Counted from the stretch's first letter, positions 10,045 to 21,630 are shown. The stretch is DNA of 64,000 bases from Sweltsa coloradensis (GCA_024449915.1 JAMZAV010005044.1:1-64000); one strand, 5' to 3'. A program made the numbers and translations. The notes: generated from the sequence alone by a model not told the origin.

Positions 10045-10570
10045 GGGCCGGTTCCACCAAATGAATTTAAACTTAAGTTTAACTAACTTCGAGCTGTTTT
10101 TAAACTTGAAATCGTTCCACCATGTTTTCCAAGGTTCTAGTTAGCTAACTGGAAGTTATTTTGTAAAAGAGTCTGTTGATGGCTAAACTTTGCTTAGATT
10201 TGACATTTTGTTCACTTGTGTCAAAATGAATTTCTAACCTAAAAGGTAATATTATCATGGAGGGAGGTAAATAATCTTAGCTGATAAAGCGCCCTAAAAC
10301 TACTACTAACAGCAAGAAGTCGCGCCCGCGAGGCACCAACTACTCGGAAGGTGATAAAACTATTATTAACAAGCATTGTGGAACAGTATAAGCATATTAT
10401 AGAAAATAAAGAAACGGATGGTGCTGGCTGGTAAGAGTAGGAGGCAGCCTGCGAAAAGGTTGCATTAGAATATTATAATGCAGCCACTTTAAGCACGGAG
10501 CGAACAGCATGCTCTCTCAGAGGTTGTTATGACAACATCAAGAAAAATGCGCGGAAAGCAGCCTCCGACA
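10045..10570 (+). pseudogene. Myb/SANT-like transposon protein relic (PIF/Harbinger-type)
   Basis: From about 10,258 the plus strand encodes a degraded Myb/SANT-like DNA-binding domain of the type accompanying PIF/Harbinger transposases. It reads RPRGTNYSEGD, then after a frameshift LLLTSIVEQYKHIIENKETDG, then EKVALEYYNAATLSTERT and SLRGCYDNIKKNARKAA. Two stops lie in the Trp region. The block GGGCCGGTTCCACCAAA at about 10,048 looks like a terminal inverted repeat start, but no partner was found. The 3' part is cut by an insertion of a LINE tail at 10,575. Nonfunctional. Confidence 0.65.
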
Positions 10571-10574
10571 AAAA

Positions 10575-10635
10575 AGTTAGTTAGTTAGTTGATGGGGTTT
10601 TAGGGCACAAAACAGTAAAGTTATCAGTGCCCATC
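10575..10635 (-). repeat. LINE 3' tail, family D (TTAG tail)
   Basis: GTTAGTTAGTTAGTT followed by TTTTAGGGCACAAAACAG and TTATCAGTGCCCAT. The same layout occurs at 23,486-23,535 and at 27,699-27,755, where it is joined to LINE coding sequence on the minus strand. The (TAAC)n on the minus strand is therefore the retrotransposon tail. Confidence 0.7.
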
Positions 10636-10639
10636 GAAT

Positions 10640-12860
10640 TTTCTGATTGCTTAATAAATATGAATTTAAAATTGAATTTAAAAGGTTTACTTTACGTAAG
10701 AAATTAATAACATTATCGCTTGTCGTGGAGTTATTTGATAATTTTTTTGAGGTAAGGTTGTCAAGGTCCAGGGGTGTAGGCTACTTCAAACCTTTGAAGA
10801 TACATATTTTCAATATAGAATTTGCATATCAACTCATTTTTTCTGGATTTGCATAATAAAATTTGCATGTCAACTTTAATTATAATTGGTAATCAATATT
10901 CCATTGCCATCTAATTTCATCCGCTTAATTAAAGCATCAATTTACTTGGCAATCAATATTAATCCTAATTAATATTGATTTAGTTAGGAACATCTTCACA
11001 ACTGGAGATTTTTCTAGATGCATCGAAGGCTGGGTTCAAGGTTTTAGAAGTCTCTCGAAGCTTATTTTTGCTGGGAAACAGCCGACCAAACACGTAGTTC
11101 ACCATAGATAATTGATTTCAAGGAAACGAGTGAAAGGACGAGATGTGCTCTCCCGACAGTTGTCTGGGTGTAGATAAATACTTGTCGCGTAGCTATGCAG
11201 GCTTGGAGACGTTCAGTCCAGGAGATTAGTTCAGCCAAGCGCAGTGTTGGCCTATTTTGCTGATTTAATCTCACTTCGTAGTATTGCAATGCGACGCAGG
11301 AGGAAGCTAGTTTTAAACCTATAATAAGGGTCGAGTTAACTTGATTCCTACACAAAGGGCTTAAGTCCATGTGTTTTTCTTATGGGATAGAGGATCGCAA
11401 GTTGAGTTGGCTGTTGGACCGAGTATTTAATTGGCCAGTTCCGTGGAACCTGAGGGGCGATGACTGTGTTCATGAGGGACCGGGCTTGGATTTTCGAAAG
11501 AGGCGAGGCCATCTCAAGTCAGTGGTGGTTGTGTGGAGTCCTTGGGTGGACGTATTCGGTGTGTTAGACCCGAGGGTCGTGTAAAGTCGAACATGGAGGC
11601 TCTGACGGGTGCCACCTTGAGAGCATGTGGTCGCGATCGTAACGTTTAGAGGTACTACACTCGGAGTAGTTACCGTACCGGTATTTACGGAAGGTCTGGT
11701 AATAAGCGTGTGAGATTCTAGAGGAGAATCTATACTAATTACATCAGTTTTTAACGTGTAATTTCTCAACGATAATTAATCCAGTGTTACATCTGTTTTA
11801 TGTACAGTGAAAATATAAATTAATTGTATTAGCTTTTCAACGTCTATTGCCAACGGCAATTAGTCCAAGTGCTACTGTCACAACAGTTGGAGTGCAGTTC
11901 ATAATTGTAACGTTATTATAATTAATACGCGTCCACGGACAGCAACTAAAATAAACATAATTCCATAAAACCGTCAATAATTATAAACAATCGATTCTTC
12001 AACGTAAATTATACATTAAATAGGCAAGCATATGCCATTTAATGTGGATATCAAATTGAACTACGAGATACTCGTCTAAAGGGGGACCAATCGTGTGAGC
12101 AGAGTGGGGTCCTGACAACCCAGGATCGACACCAGCAGTACCTGTGTACACAAAAGCCCTCCCATACAGCTTCGCACCGCATCAAGACAGCAAATATATT
12201 CCCTGTGCATCAAGATAGTGATTACAATAGTGAAATGTGCATCGATATAACACGTGATTACATCATCTCACCGTACTATCAACAACAATAAAACTGGATT
12301 ACAAACCAACGGCAGAAGGATAAGTACCTGTCATAAGACAGTTTTCTTTATAATTAACAAATGTTTTCTTTTCTTTAAATGAATCATCATAATATGTTAT
12401 AAATGTCTGTATAGTTTTAATCGCAACAGATAGGAATAACGAGCTCGTAGATAGGTAGGTAGGTAGTGTGATTATTTGTATCACCATTTACAAATGTTCA
12501 ATAGTGAACCAGGCATTGTACAACTTACTGATGCATTATCACTGTAGTTTGACATTCTTAACAATCCCTCTCACTCAACCTAGGCTATAGGCATTGTTGC
12601 CGGCGCGCGCAGACGCTGAGGCGTCAAGGGACGACTTCCATCCACGAGGCAAGGAAAGGTAGGATCTGAAGTGAAGATATTAATTGATCTTCAGTTGATT
12701 GCTATTTTAGTGTGAGGTTGATCTTGTTAATTTTAATTCTAAATTAATCTTGTGCGAACTAATGAGCTAGTATTTTACTAGGTAGATTTTGGGTGAACAT
12801 TCCTAGCCGGGCAAGCAGGATAATTTTCCCGTACTTCACAAGGTTTTAATTTAAAATCTT
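10640..12860. other. Long stretch without recognisable gene
   Basis: AT-rich at 10,640-11,000 with palindromic ATTAATATTGAT clusters; mixed composition at 11,000-12,860. Open frames (11,062-11,370 minus and 11,369-11,769) have no recognisable domain. GGTAGGTAGGTAG at about 12,455 is a small simple repeat. Confidence 0.5.
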
Positions 12861-12879
12861 TTCTATCAAGTCGAACTAT

Positions 12880-13010
12880 TTCAAACAGAAAAAGATAATC
12901 TGTTGCTTATAAGTATTGTTGAACAACTCCACCATATGTTTGACAGCGCAAATGGTGCCAAGGAGAAAGAGGCTGCCTGGGAACAGGTGGCATTTCAATT
13001 CAATAAAAGT
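12880..13010 (+). pseudogene. Second Myb/SANT-like domain fragment
   Basis: A plus-strand frame reads KDNLLLISIVEQLHHMFD, then AKEKEAAWEQVAFQFN. This is the helix-turn-helix start and the conserved 'K..AW..va..fn' of the same Myb/SANT-like family as the 10.3 kb relic. About 40 codons remain. The following sequence is the Copia-LTR-like fragment. Confidence 0.5.
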
Positions 13011-13070
13011 TTGCCGTGTGTGTGTTCTTGCTACCCAGTATGAAGAAAAAAGAAACAGGCCCGAAAAGCC

Positions 13071-13190
13071 ATTTATATAATATAATAAGGTGAAGAAAAC
13101 CTTCAGTCTGGACAGAACAGACAAAGGCCATTCTTCAAGAACAGAACGACAACACATCCGCCTGCGACAAGAACAACAGACCGACCAAGG
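13071..13190 (-). repeat. Copia-like LTR fragment
   Basis: CAGTCTGGACAGAACAGACA and TCCGCCTGCGACAAGAAC match parts of 19,199-19,400 and 23,735-23,950. These include the LTR of the Copia element. Orientation is taken from that element. Confidence 0.5.
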
Positions 13191-13395
13191 ATACTAATAT
13201 ATTTACGTTGTAAAGATGCGCAACTCAATGTTAAAATGGTGTTATAGTGCGCAAGTGTAGATAGTGCTGCCACCACCCCTGTGTGTCCTCGAACTATTCT
13301 GGTTTTGTCGGCAACGTAGGTAGCTTTTGTAGGTACCCTAACCTAAAAATTCTACTTTGCTGCGTCGATTCAAATATCTTACTAGCTCAGTCAGA

Positions 13396-13442
13396 TCATT
13401 TCAATGATTTTAGTTCTTTGTAGAGTAAAATCATTGAAATGA
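13396..13442. repeat. Short perfect hairpin
   Basis: ATTTCAATGATTTTA at 13,399 pairs with TAAAATCATTGAAAT ending near 13,441, separated by about 14 bases. It could be a microMITE end or a structured RNA element. No further evidence. Confidence 0.7.
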
Positions 13443-13832
13443 ATAAGAAGGCCTAGTAAGACATTTGTTATTGAATCATCGTTTAACTTGCATTAAGAGA
13501 ATCATGGGCATAGAGAGAGAGACCATTAAGTGCTGAACCCAATTGGCATAGCATAGCATAAGCGCAACGCAAGCATAGCGCAGGAAATATAAACCCTATG
13601 CAAGTGGCGGCTCATGCACCCAATAAGCGTAGGCACAGCGTAGGCGCGCAAGCGCAACACAAGAGTTGGTTATATTTCAATTTTTCTTGCGTTGTGCTTG
13701 CGTTCCGTCGAGGTTGGCCAATAGGAATCTAGTTAAAACGTGAGTCAATACAAACGCCCACCTCTTTTAAATCAAGTTCACTACTTATAGTGTCAGACTG
13801 TCAGCTGAGTGTCAGTTCGTATTTTCGTAAAG

Positions 13833-14305
13833 ATGGATGAGGAAATATTTTTTGGCGAGGGTGATAATGAATTCGAGGTTGAACTGCTTGACACGTCAAC
13901 AGTTGACGAGGTTTTAATTATGTATGTTAAACAATACCCTCACTTATACGATAACTCATCAAGAGGTTTCAAAGACGATATAATGAAGAGCAATTCGTGG
14001 CGAGTGATCGCATCAGCTTTAAATTGCACTGGTAAGTAAGGTTATGTTTATTCCAACATCAACGTGATACATTCTTAAACATGTAATTTATTTCACCGCT
14101 TTGTTATTGATTATGTTATTAATTCATGTGTATTTAATTCTAGTTGAAGAGTGTCAACAGAGTTGGAAACGATTGAGAACTCGCTTTGGCCGTGAGGCCA
14201 AGAAGGCCATCACCGCTTCAGGGGCTGCTGGAGGTGTACTTCGCGCTCCGTGGCCTTTGCTACAACATCTCGAGTTTTTGAAGAAAGTCGTCAAAACCAG
14301 GAAGT
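13833..14305 (+). CDS. MADF-domain protein (Harbinger accessory or host regulator), spliced
   Basis: Exon 1 (13,833-14,031) starts MDEEIFFGEGD and gives VLIMYVKQYPHLYDNSSRGF, the first MADF helix with the 'YP.LYD' motif, then SWRVIASALN. A clean donor (G|GTAAGT) at 14,032 and an acceptor ending TTCTAG at 14,143 remove a 112-bp intron. Exon 2 continues in frame with VEECQQSWKRLRTRFGRE, then PWPLLQHLEFLKKVV. This is the complete MADF fold, which binds DNA as an Adf-1-type Myb/SANT relative. In PIF/Harbinger elements a MADF protein is the transposase partner; free MADF genes are also common in arthropods. Further exons are unclear: an acceptor-like TTTCCCAG at 14,353 precedes an open stretch but frames do not agree. 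A Harbinger transposase relic lies elsewhere, at 33.0 kb. Confidence 0.7.
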
Positions 14306-14474
14306 AGTAAAAATATTGTATTATAAATTAACTAATTTATTTTCATTTCCCAGGACACCAATGCATGGTCAGAAGTCATCAAAAGTCTGGAGACACCACT
14401 CAACCCAGTCGTTGCTTTGATTGGTAATGCTAAATTATTTACATTTAAAATTATCAAACACATTAAATAGTTTT

Positions 14475-14546
14475 GTCCCTCTTAGCTTAAATGGTAGAAG
14501 TGTTTGCTCCGGGTACCTAGAGGTGAGTGTTCAATTCTCAATTTGA
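14475..14546 (+). repeat. tRNA-like sequence (SINE head or tRNA pseudogene)
   Basis: TTAGCTTAAATGGTAGA resembles a pol III A box, and GTGTTCAATTC, 45 bases on, resembles a B box. The T-stem (GTGAG/CTCAA) pairs at four of five positions. The acceptor stem does not pair, so this is not a working tRNA. Confidence 0.45.
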
Positions 14547-15820
14547 AAAAATTATAGCATTATTATTGATGTGCTGCATTCTTGTCTTTATCCTCGCAGG
14601 CGCGTGCTACTCCTCCAATAAATGGCACATTTGTTAAGCATTCACACACCTTGCAATTTTACAGATTGTTATAATAATTGCATGTTAGGATGGCTGTAAT
14701 TTTATAATAAGTGCTGTTTTTATTTATTTATTTATTTAACGTCTATCCTATTCTGTTATAAAACTGATTTACAAAGGAGGACAACAATCACTGCATGGTA
14801 TGCTACGTAATATCAGGATAAATTAGAGATCCCCTTCCAATTTTCCCTCACACCTCATAAACTTACCCCTTTTAAGAATCAACCATGTTTTCTGTATAGT
14901 ACCATAGTGTAAAATATGAACCCACCAAATTATCAGTAGAGTCCTGTTTAGCAGTTAATTGGTTCATACACATTATAATTTTCCTAAATGGTTGGTTTTT
15001 CTTGGGCCTTTGAAATAGCATCTTCATCTACACTTAATTTAAAATTAAAGTTAACAGTACATAATTTTTAATCTTTTAATTTATAATCAAATTCTTCCAC
15101 ACAATTCACTTCATTTTCCCCGGTATAAAATGTGTAGTTTATCAGTTAACTTATTTTTTAAGAATTAAGTTTTAATAATCCAAGTTTGATGATCTGATGG
15201 TCAACACACACAGGCGTATAGGAAGGGGAGCCACTTCAAAATGTAGAAAACAAGTCACGCCGTTGAGTCCCACGGTGACAACTACCGAATAACTTATTTT
15301 CAGACCACCTAGTATTGTAAAATAACAGTCCAGTTAACGCAATTAAACACTCGTTTATACTTCGCGCCGTTGCGGCAAGAATTCACGAGGGCTTCCGGAG
15401 GTAGCCGAAATATTACAATACACGTGGCGTGGTCTTTGGCGCCATTAACACGGGACGCCACTGGTTTAATCAACGTAGGCCTATTGTGCCAGCCTTTTAG
15501 TTACGATTTTCAACTTCTTTTATTAGGCCAGAAGGTTCTGTGCCTGGGCATACGTTAACGTATTATGTGTATCATATTACAATGTCTGGTGACGGTGAGG
15601 CTAGGAGAATTTGTAACCAGCATATTGCTAACATAAGCCAAAATGATCCAGAGCGCAGCGTGTTTGTGGATCAGAGATACGTTCTAGCGGTATGGAAGAG
15701 CGATAACTATACCTTAAGTGTAGTTCCAACGAAGTGCTCATTAACTATTATTATTAAGTATACGTCGGACGTCCAAACTCTCCAGTTTACCGTTTAGTTT
15801 AGTAAATTAGAGTTGTAGTT
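14547..15820. other. No gene recognised
   Basis: Contains a (TTTA)n run followed by ACGTC at about 14,718-14,745. This resembles the (ATTG)n-GGATATTGC-TTAACGTC start of family A and may be another LINE tail. The ORFs at 15,370-15,558 and 15,540-15,797 have no recognisable domain. Confidence 0.4.
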
Positions 15821-16468
15821 TCATGGCATACGTGTTTTATATTTATTTACAACAGAGACAGCATGGGCAATGTCTGGCCTGGTAGTCATTGCAGCATACA
15901 TCAAGCTGCCTACAGCACTCAAATATGGAACATTTTTCATTGATTCATATTCAGCTTTGGTTACAGGTCCCATTGCTTTGGATAGTTTTTGGTTGTTATC
16001 CAAAGGAGTAGACACAGGCTTTGCATCCAACATGTTGTATTTACTTAATACTTTATTGATGTAAGTTTCTTGGCATAGCTCAGTTATTCCAACGTCAATG
16101 TTTCTTGTTATTTTTATGCCAAGACAATGATGAATTGGTCCCAAATCTTTCATTTCAAATTTGGATGCAAGTCTTGTCTTCATTTGATCTATTTCAGTTG
16201 TGTTATTTGATAACACTACTAGATCATCTACATAAATACAAACAATTATGATTGTATTTCTTTGATTACTGTAAAACATACACGGATCTGTTGTACTCTG
16301 TTTCATCCCAACTTCTTTCAACTCGTTGCTCAGTTTTTCGTACCATATCTTGCTGACTTTTTTTGAGCCATACAAACATTTCTTAAGTTTGCAGACTTTT
16401 AGTTCATTTTTTAGGATCAACATAGCCTTCAGGTTGTTCCATGTAGATGTCTTCATGAAGTTCGCCAT
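15821..16468 (-). pseudogene. Copia reverse transcriptase fragment
   Basis: The longest surviving open frame of the Copia element (215 residues). It has KKCLYGSKKVSKIWYEKL, the polymerase motif YVDDLVVLSNN (residues 79-89), FEMKDLGPIHHCLGIKI, and the PYLSAVGSLMYAAMTTRPDI tether before RNase H. The frame upstream (16,489-16,677; ARLVAKGYHKQKG) belongs to the same RT but is shifted. Catalytic Asp-Asp is present, but the domain lacks RNase H. Confidence 0.85.
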
Positions 16469-19180
16469 ACAGAAATGCTGTATTCACATCAATTTTGATG
16501 AACTTCTAAATTGTTCTCAGTTGCTAATGCCAGCACTATCTCAATGTTTCGAAACGTACAACTGGGAAAAAGTTTCACTGTAGTCAATCCCTTTTGTTTG
16601 TGATATCCTTTGGCTACGAGTCTAGCCTTATATCTCACTACTTCTCCGTCAGCATTAGTTTTCGTTTGAAAACCCATTACTTTAATGATTTTCTTCCTTC
16701 GGGTAAATTAACGAGATCCCATGTTCCATTTGTGTTTATGGATTCGATCTCCTCATTTGTCGCCTTTTGCCAGAGTTGATTCTCACTCCCACTGAGTGCC
16801 TCCTTCTGATTCTCGGGCTCTTCTTCAATAGATGCACGTATTCATCACCTAGAATTCTTGTTGGACGTTTAGTTCGTTTTGACATTCGTGGCTCGAAGAC
16901 TTTTTCAGGTTCATCTCGATGAGCAGGATTGTTGACGATTTCTTCATCCTCTTCATAAGATTCATCGTGGTAAACAATATCTTTGACAACATGTTCACGA
17001 TTTTCTGTAATATTATTGTCTTCGTCCTCGACTTGTGGTAAACGGTCGTGCTCCCACTTCCATTACCAATTAAACCGTCTTTCTGTTCTTGATGATTATC
17101 TTCCAGAGATCACATCTCTTGATATAGTCAGTTTTCTAGTCTCACAATTGACCAACCGATATCCCTTGCTGGTTTCGAGTACCAACAATATATGCTCAGA
17201 CGATTTAGCGTCAAGCTTCTTTCTATTTTCTTTGGGAATGTGAGCAATGCTTTGCAGCAAATATCCTTAGGTGAGCAAGTCTGGTTTCTTCCAGTCCATG
17301 CTTCCTCTGGCGTAATGCCATCCACAGCAACTGTTGGCGCTCGATTCTTTAAATAGGTTGCAGTGTTAACTGCTTCAGCCAATTACATTTAGGTAGCTTT
17401 GCTTCCTCTAGCATACATCGTACCTTCTCAACTATTGTTCTGTTTGCTCTTTCGGCAAACACCATTTTGTTCTGTGTTTCGCGAAACAGTTGTTTGTAAG
17501 CGTATTCCGTATTTCTTCAAGTGATCAGTAAATATTTTATTTGTGTACTCGCGGCCATTGTCTGAACGCAATACTTTGATTCTTATAACCACTTTGGTTT
17601 TCAACTTCTGCCTGAAACTCAATGAACCGCTCATAAGTTTCACATCTTTTTCTTTAAATATAAGTCTTGGTCCATCTGTTTTGTCATCAATGAATGTTTA
17701 AGAAATATCTTCCACCTCCCATCGAGTCTTCGCTCATTGGCCCGCACAGGTCTGTGTGAACAATGCTAAGTTTCTCTTGAGCTCGATCTACCTTAACCTT
17801 TGGAAAGAGGGAACGATGTTGCTTTCCTAAAGCACACCCAATACAAGGTGATTCTGGTGTTTTACCTATCACTATGCCACAAAACCATACATTTGCTAGT
17901 GTTTCATTCCACCATGGCTGAGATGGCCTAGGCGTCTATGCCACAGCAAGAACTCACATTTTGTAGCACTCACTGCTGCAATGTTGACTAAGTCATCAAG
18001 TGTTTCTGGAGTGTCTAATTTTATATAGCCCACCAGATTTACTTGCGGTGGCTATGACATCTCCCTTTACATCATGATGTGACAATTATGCTTCGTAAAC
18101 ACAACCTCATAACCTTGTCCGTTGTTTACCACTGACAATATTTAGTTTTTAGGGATGGAGCATACAATACATCTTTAATTGTTGCTTTGTTGATCACTTT
18201 ATTGACAGATATCATCAATTCAACATCTCCACTTCCCTTAGATGGCGTCGTGCTGCCATCAGCCATGTGCAATGACATGTGTTTCCTCATTGCATATCTT
18301 GCTAAACCATTCTTGTCTATTCGACATATGTTTAGTCGCCCAGGAGTCACAAACCACTCCCTATTTCACTTTATTGATCTGTTTGCTGACCAAAGTACTG
18401 AACTTTACTTTTCTGCTGTTTGTCACACTCGAACCTTGTTTTGGTCGATTTTCTACAGTCTTTTGCGAAAGTCCAGGTTTACCACAGCTGAAACATTTAA
18501 ATTTCTTGAACGACTTTGTTGCTAGGACAGACTCGTCAGGACTGTGTTGTCTCGTAACGTCTTGTTTCCTCTTATAACAGTTTGGTTCTTACGAGGTCGG
18601 CATTCAACTCACGACCACAGTTCTCTAGTGCAATGACAAGCGGGTCGAAAGAATCTGGCAAGTTCGAAAGAATTATTATTGCCAATTCATCATCGTCACT
18701 GCTGCATTTATTGCACTCAACTGTTGAGCAATGGTCATCATTTGGTTGAGATAATCCTCCATATTAATACAGTTTTTGTATTTAATACTTAAATACTACT
18801 TTAATACTGTTTGTGACGTAGGTGAATTTTGCGTACCAGTCCTCCATCCTTGAAAACAGCCTCCAATTTCACCCATGCCTCTCACGGGCCGTACTACATG
18901 AGTTTCATGAACGTACAAGTGTGGCCTCAAACCTAAACATAGACTAGCGAGTGCACGCTGGTCTAATGCAACTTCATCTTCAACATTAAGATCCTGGTTC
19001 TATAGCTTTCCACAATTTCTCCCGTATCAGCTGCATTTTCATACCAAACTTCCAGGTGCTAAAATTGGTTGCACCTTCCAGTTTATCTGCTTGCAATGTA
19101 ATTTGATTACCTTCCATGCTGATCACAAATAAAAAACAGTTTTCGCTTAATATTTGTTACAAATCACTTCTGTGCATCAT

Positions 19181-19196
19181 CTGGCCCCCATAACCT
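19181..19196 (-). promoter_or_regulatory. Copia primer-binding site, initiator-tRNA-Met anticodon half
   Basis: The minus strand reads AGGTTATGGGGGCCAG. This complements the anticodon stem-loop of animal initiator tRNA-Met (CTGGGCCCATAACC) except for substitutions in the middle. Copia-type elements prime from an internally cleaved tRNA half, so this position directly inside the LTR is expected. Confidence 0.65.
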
Positions 19197-19198
19197 AT

Positions 19199-19440
19199 TG
19201 AGAAATAGATTTGTCCGAGGTGGAATAAAACGACTAGCAGTCTGGACGGAACAGACATTCTCTTAAAGGTAACAGACATCTAGCTGAACACATTCAGCAG
19301 AAACAGAAGCCAAAGCCATGTCCTGTGGAGGCCAAACAAGAGCGGAACTAAGAGCGGAAAAAAGCACAGCATATAAACCGGTACCTCAGGTTTAAGTCAG
19401 TGGGAGAAGAAAACCACCATGGATCACCAAATAAATAATT
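19199..19440 (-). mobile_element. 5' LTR of the Copia element
   Basis: It abuts the primer site. The plus strand starts TGAGAAATAG, i.e. the minus-strand LTR ends in CA. It contains the GTCTGGACGGAACAGACA and GAGCGGAACTAAGAGCGGA blocks shared with 13.1 kb and 23.8 kb. The outer boundary was not located precisely; no 3' LTR is present. Confidence 0.55.
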
Positions 19441-19673
19441 ACTAAACTACTGCCTGCCAGAAGGGAATATGAGGTAAGGAACCATTATGATTGATTCAGT
19501 CATTTATTATTTCACCTTCACCAAGGATCACGTGCAACTGGGCTCCGTGCAATCATTTTCGTTTAAAACCGGTTTCAGTCACGCCAGTGGATGAGCCGCC
19601 TATCAATTAGTCACTCCAAATGGATGCTTTACTAATTCAGTGAAACAAAAATTAGCACATGCCTCTTTTTCAG

Positions 19674-20033
19674 TAACATCGCTGTCAATCACACCACTAA
19701 ACATACGTCTGACAGAAGACCTTACAACGGTTGACTTCACATGCAAGGCCAATGCATCTCTGACCGCCTGTCAGTTCACGTGGCTGGATCAGACAAATTA
19801 CACCACTTTCGAAGGTCCCGTGGCGGACCTGAGCCAAAGACCTCAGTCCCGGGCAAATGTGTTGTACCTGGACTGGGGGGTCAAGTCGTATAGCTACAGG
19901 GGGCGGGGCCTGGAGGCCGGGGAGTGTGGGCTGACCATGCAGGTGCAAGGCTTCAAGGACTGGGTGTTCGGATGTAGAGTGAGAGGAATTAAGGGAGACT
20001 GGTCATACAACTGGACAACCCTGTTTGCTACAT
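19674..20033 (+). CDS. Immunoglobulin-like domain exon (phase 1-1)
   Basis: An exon with a strong polypyrimidine acceptor (CTCTTTTTCAG) and a consensus donor (T|GTAAGT) is exactly 360 bp, entering and leaving in phase 1, the classic shuffled Ig exon. It encodes one domain: VDFTCKA (strand B Cys), CQFTWLDQ (strand C Trp), YSYRGRGLEAGECGLTMQ (strands E-F region with an extra Cys) and WVFGCRVRG (strand F Cys). The extra Cys pair (ACQFTW and GECG) suggests a second disulfide. N-glycosylation motifs NAS, NYT and NWT are present. It is probably one domain of a multi-Ig membrane receptor; further degenerate domains follow at 20,253 and 22,619. The Copia element sits in what would be the preceding intron. 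Whether the gene is still functional is uncertain. Confidence 0.7.
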
Positions 20034-20252
20034 GTAAGTCTAACTACGACAAACTGGCATTGCGTTTTATTTTTATCAATGTAATGGTGTAAGCTAAATT
20101 TCAAATTACAAAATAAGTCATCTTTACAATCATTTTAAATTTAAAACAAGTACACATGGTCAAACTAAATGTGTACTTGAGCTCTCCTTGTGTTAACCAA
20201 GAAAGAGATTCTCTAATGGACGGACAGTAATCGAGAACTCTTCTTGTTACAG

Positions 20253-20560
20253 ACTCGACTGTACTGCTTAGGCCTATCTTCATGACGACGCCCCGGGAGA
20301 GGGTTGTAAGGCTTGGACAAGTGGTGACCATGATGTGCCAGGCGCAATCAGTGGCTGCCACTTTAACAAGCCTGGCATCTTTGCGAGAGTTGTGTTCAAT
20401 TAATAAGAATACAAGTTGTACGACTGGGTACGAAGGCACCGCTACTTGCGTGATGGCTTTGAGGATGAGCAGTGCGGTATTCGAATGGCGAGCACACAAC
20501 CTCCGCGTATTTACCGGCGTGCATTCATTTGAGTCAATCAAAACCATTGTACAGTGTGTG
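20253..20560 (+). pseudogene. Second Ig-like domain exon, frame-broken
   Basis: The acceptor TTCTTGTTACAG at 20,241-20,252 is followed in phase 1 by RPIFMTTPRERVVRLGQVVT and MMCQAQ, the A and B strands of an Ig domain. After about 20,350 the homology moves to another frame: CHFNKPGIFARVVFN, then YLRDGFEDEQCGIRM. That second part lines up with YSYRGRGLEAGECGLTM of the first exon, with a double stop (TAATAA) between. The exon is therefore damaged by at least one indel. No clear donor was found. Confidence 0.55.
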
Positions 20561-20821
20561 ACCGAGCTAGCTGGCAAAACATACAAAACCCGCCCATCGA
20601 TGACTGTGCGTAATAGGGTTGCCCTTACGTTATGTAAATTAAAAATAAATCTAAGTAACAAGTGTTTGGCTGTATTGTTTCAAATAGCGCCAGACACTTG
20701 TAGTAACTACTTTCGCATAACAATACAGCTATTAGATGACAGCAGAACATGGGCTTTATGGTTTGTAATTAATTGGTTTAGTGATGTAATTAATGTGCAA
20801 TAAGGTTCATCGTGACGATAC

Positions 20822-20962
20822 GATTGATTGATTGGATATTGCTTAACGTCTCATATTTATGCAACTTGGCTAATCGAGACGAAGCGTGAGACGTGAGGAT
20901 GACGCGGGGGGACAAGAGGTCGAGAGGCCTGTGCTGGTCAGAAACCAGCCACAAGCGTATGG
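20822..20962 (-). repeat. Dispersed repeat family A, copy 1 (tail part)
   Basis: (GATT)n then GGATATTGCTTAACGTCTCA, then ATTTATGCAACTTGGCTAAT, ending in GTGCTGGTCAGAA and ACCAGCCACAAGCGTATGG. The (CAAT)n on the minus strand and the fixed junction mark it as a LINE 3' end. The internal part is truncated. Confidence 0.85.
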
Positions 20963-21272
20963 TAGTAGATTAGTAGTAGTTCTAAGGGCTTTTACAACAA
21001 TGATTATCGCGCCTCCATTTAAGTACTGTAAAATACGGAAAATGAGCTTAAATATTCTATCATGTTATCACTGTAATTTTCAAACAAACATTCTCATTTG
21101 AGATTGATCCTAAGAATTGAGGATATGGGGTCCAAAGTTCGCTGGAGGAAGACTGAAGCAAATCCACCCGCAGCCAATCATTGGGTGCTCTCCCTAACAA
21201 ACAACTAGGCCGTTTTCTGACAAACAAGGAGGATAACCGATTCTCCAATTGCGATGAAATTTTCTGGAGACC

Positions 21273-21630
21273 ATTGATTGATTGATTGGATATTCCTTAA
21301 CGTATCATATTTATGCAATTTGGCTAATCGAGACGAGGGGAGGGACGTAAAGGATGACGCAGGGGGACAAGGATGGACAGGCCTGTGCTGGTCAGAACCA
21401 GCCACAAGCGTATGGGGAGGGCAGGGGTCCCCCCACGTCGTGGTCGTCTCCGTCTGTGTCATCATCCGTCCGTGTTGTCATTGTCGTCGCCGTCGGGGAG
21501 GTAGTCAAAGGGAAGGGGAAAGTTCCCCGACGACGACCCAGAGCTCGCCATTAGTTTCAGGGAGAAGAACTCCCCTAATCACGGGCCAAACCACGAGAAG
21601 GTTGCGATGTTGAATTTGATGGCCCTTAGA
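21273..21630 (-). repeat. Dispersed repeat family A, copy 2 (longest)
   Basis: About 358 bp with all blocks: the (ATTG)n head, GGATATTCCTTAACGT, a GACGCAGGGGGACAAGG block, CCACGTCGTGGTCGTCTCCG, TTCCCCGACGACGACCCAG, and the end GGGCCAAACCACGAGAAGG followed by TTTGATGGCCC. All open frames over it are shadows. Other copies lie at 20.8, 25.3, 27.4, 29.6, 31.5 and 54.8 kb. Confidence 0.88.

Larger units (their letters stand above)
15821..19196 (-). mobile_element. Dead Copia-superfamily LTR retrotransposon
   Basis: Minus-strand order from right to left is gag, protease, integrase, RT, the Ty1/copia order. The gag region (about 19,130-18,500) is frame-broken. The CxxCGKPGL knuckle is degraded. The protease-like part lies at 18,350-18,126. 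GAG-pre-integrase and the integrase start (CIGCALGK, HTDLCGP) lie at 17,872-17,687. The integrase core (RSDNGREY, KKYGI, EQNGV) lies at 17,643-17,428. RT at 16,677-15,821 has KKCLYGSKK, YVDDLVVLSN (catalytic), then TTRPDIAHAVSVV. At least six frame breaks or stops are present. RNase H and the 3' LTR are missing; homology stops abruptly near 15,821. The 5' primer site and LTR are intact at 19,181-19,440. Confidence 0.88.

Noticed and set aside
14475..14546. Functional tRNA gene
   Set aside because: The acceptor stem does not pair and the anticodon arm is not formed; only box-like motifs remain.
20101..20661. 186-residue minus-strand ORF
   Set aside because: It is antisense to the Ig-like exon, whose splice sites and motifs are on the plus strand.
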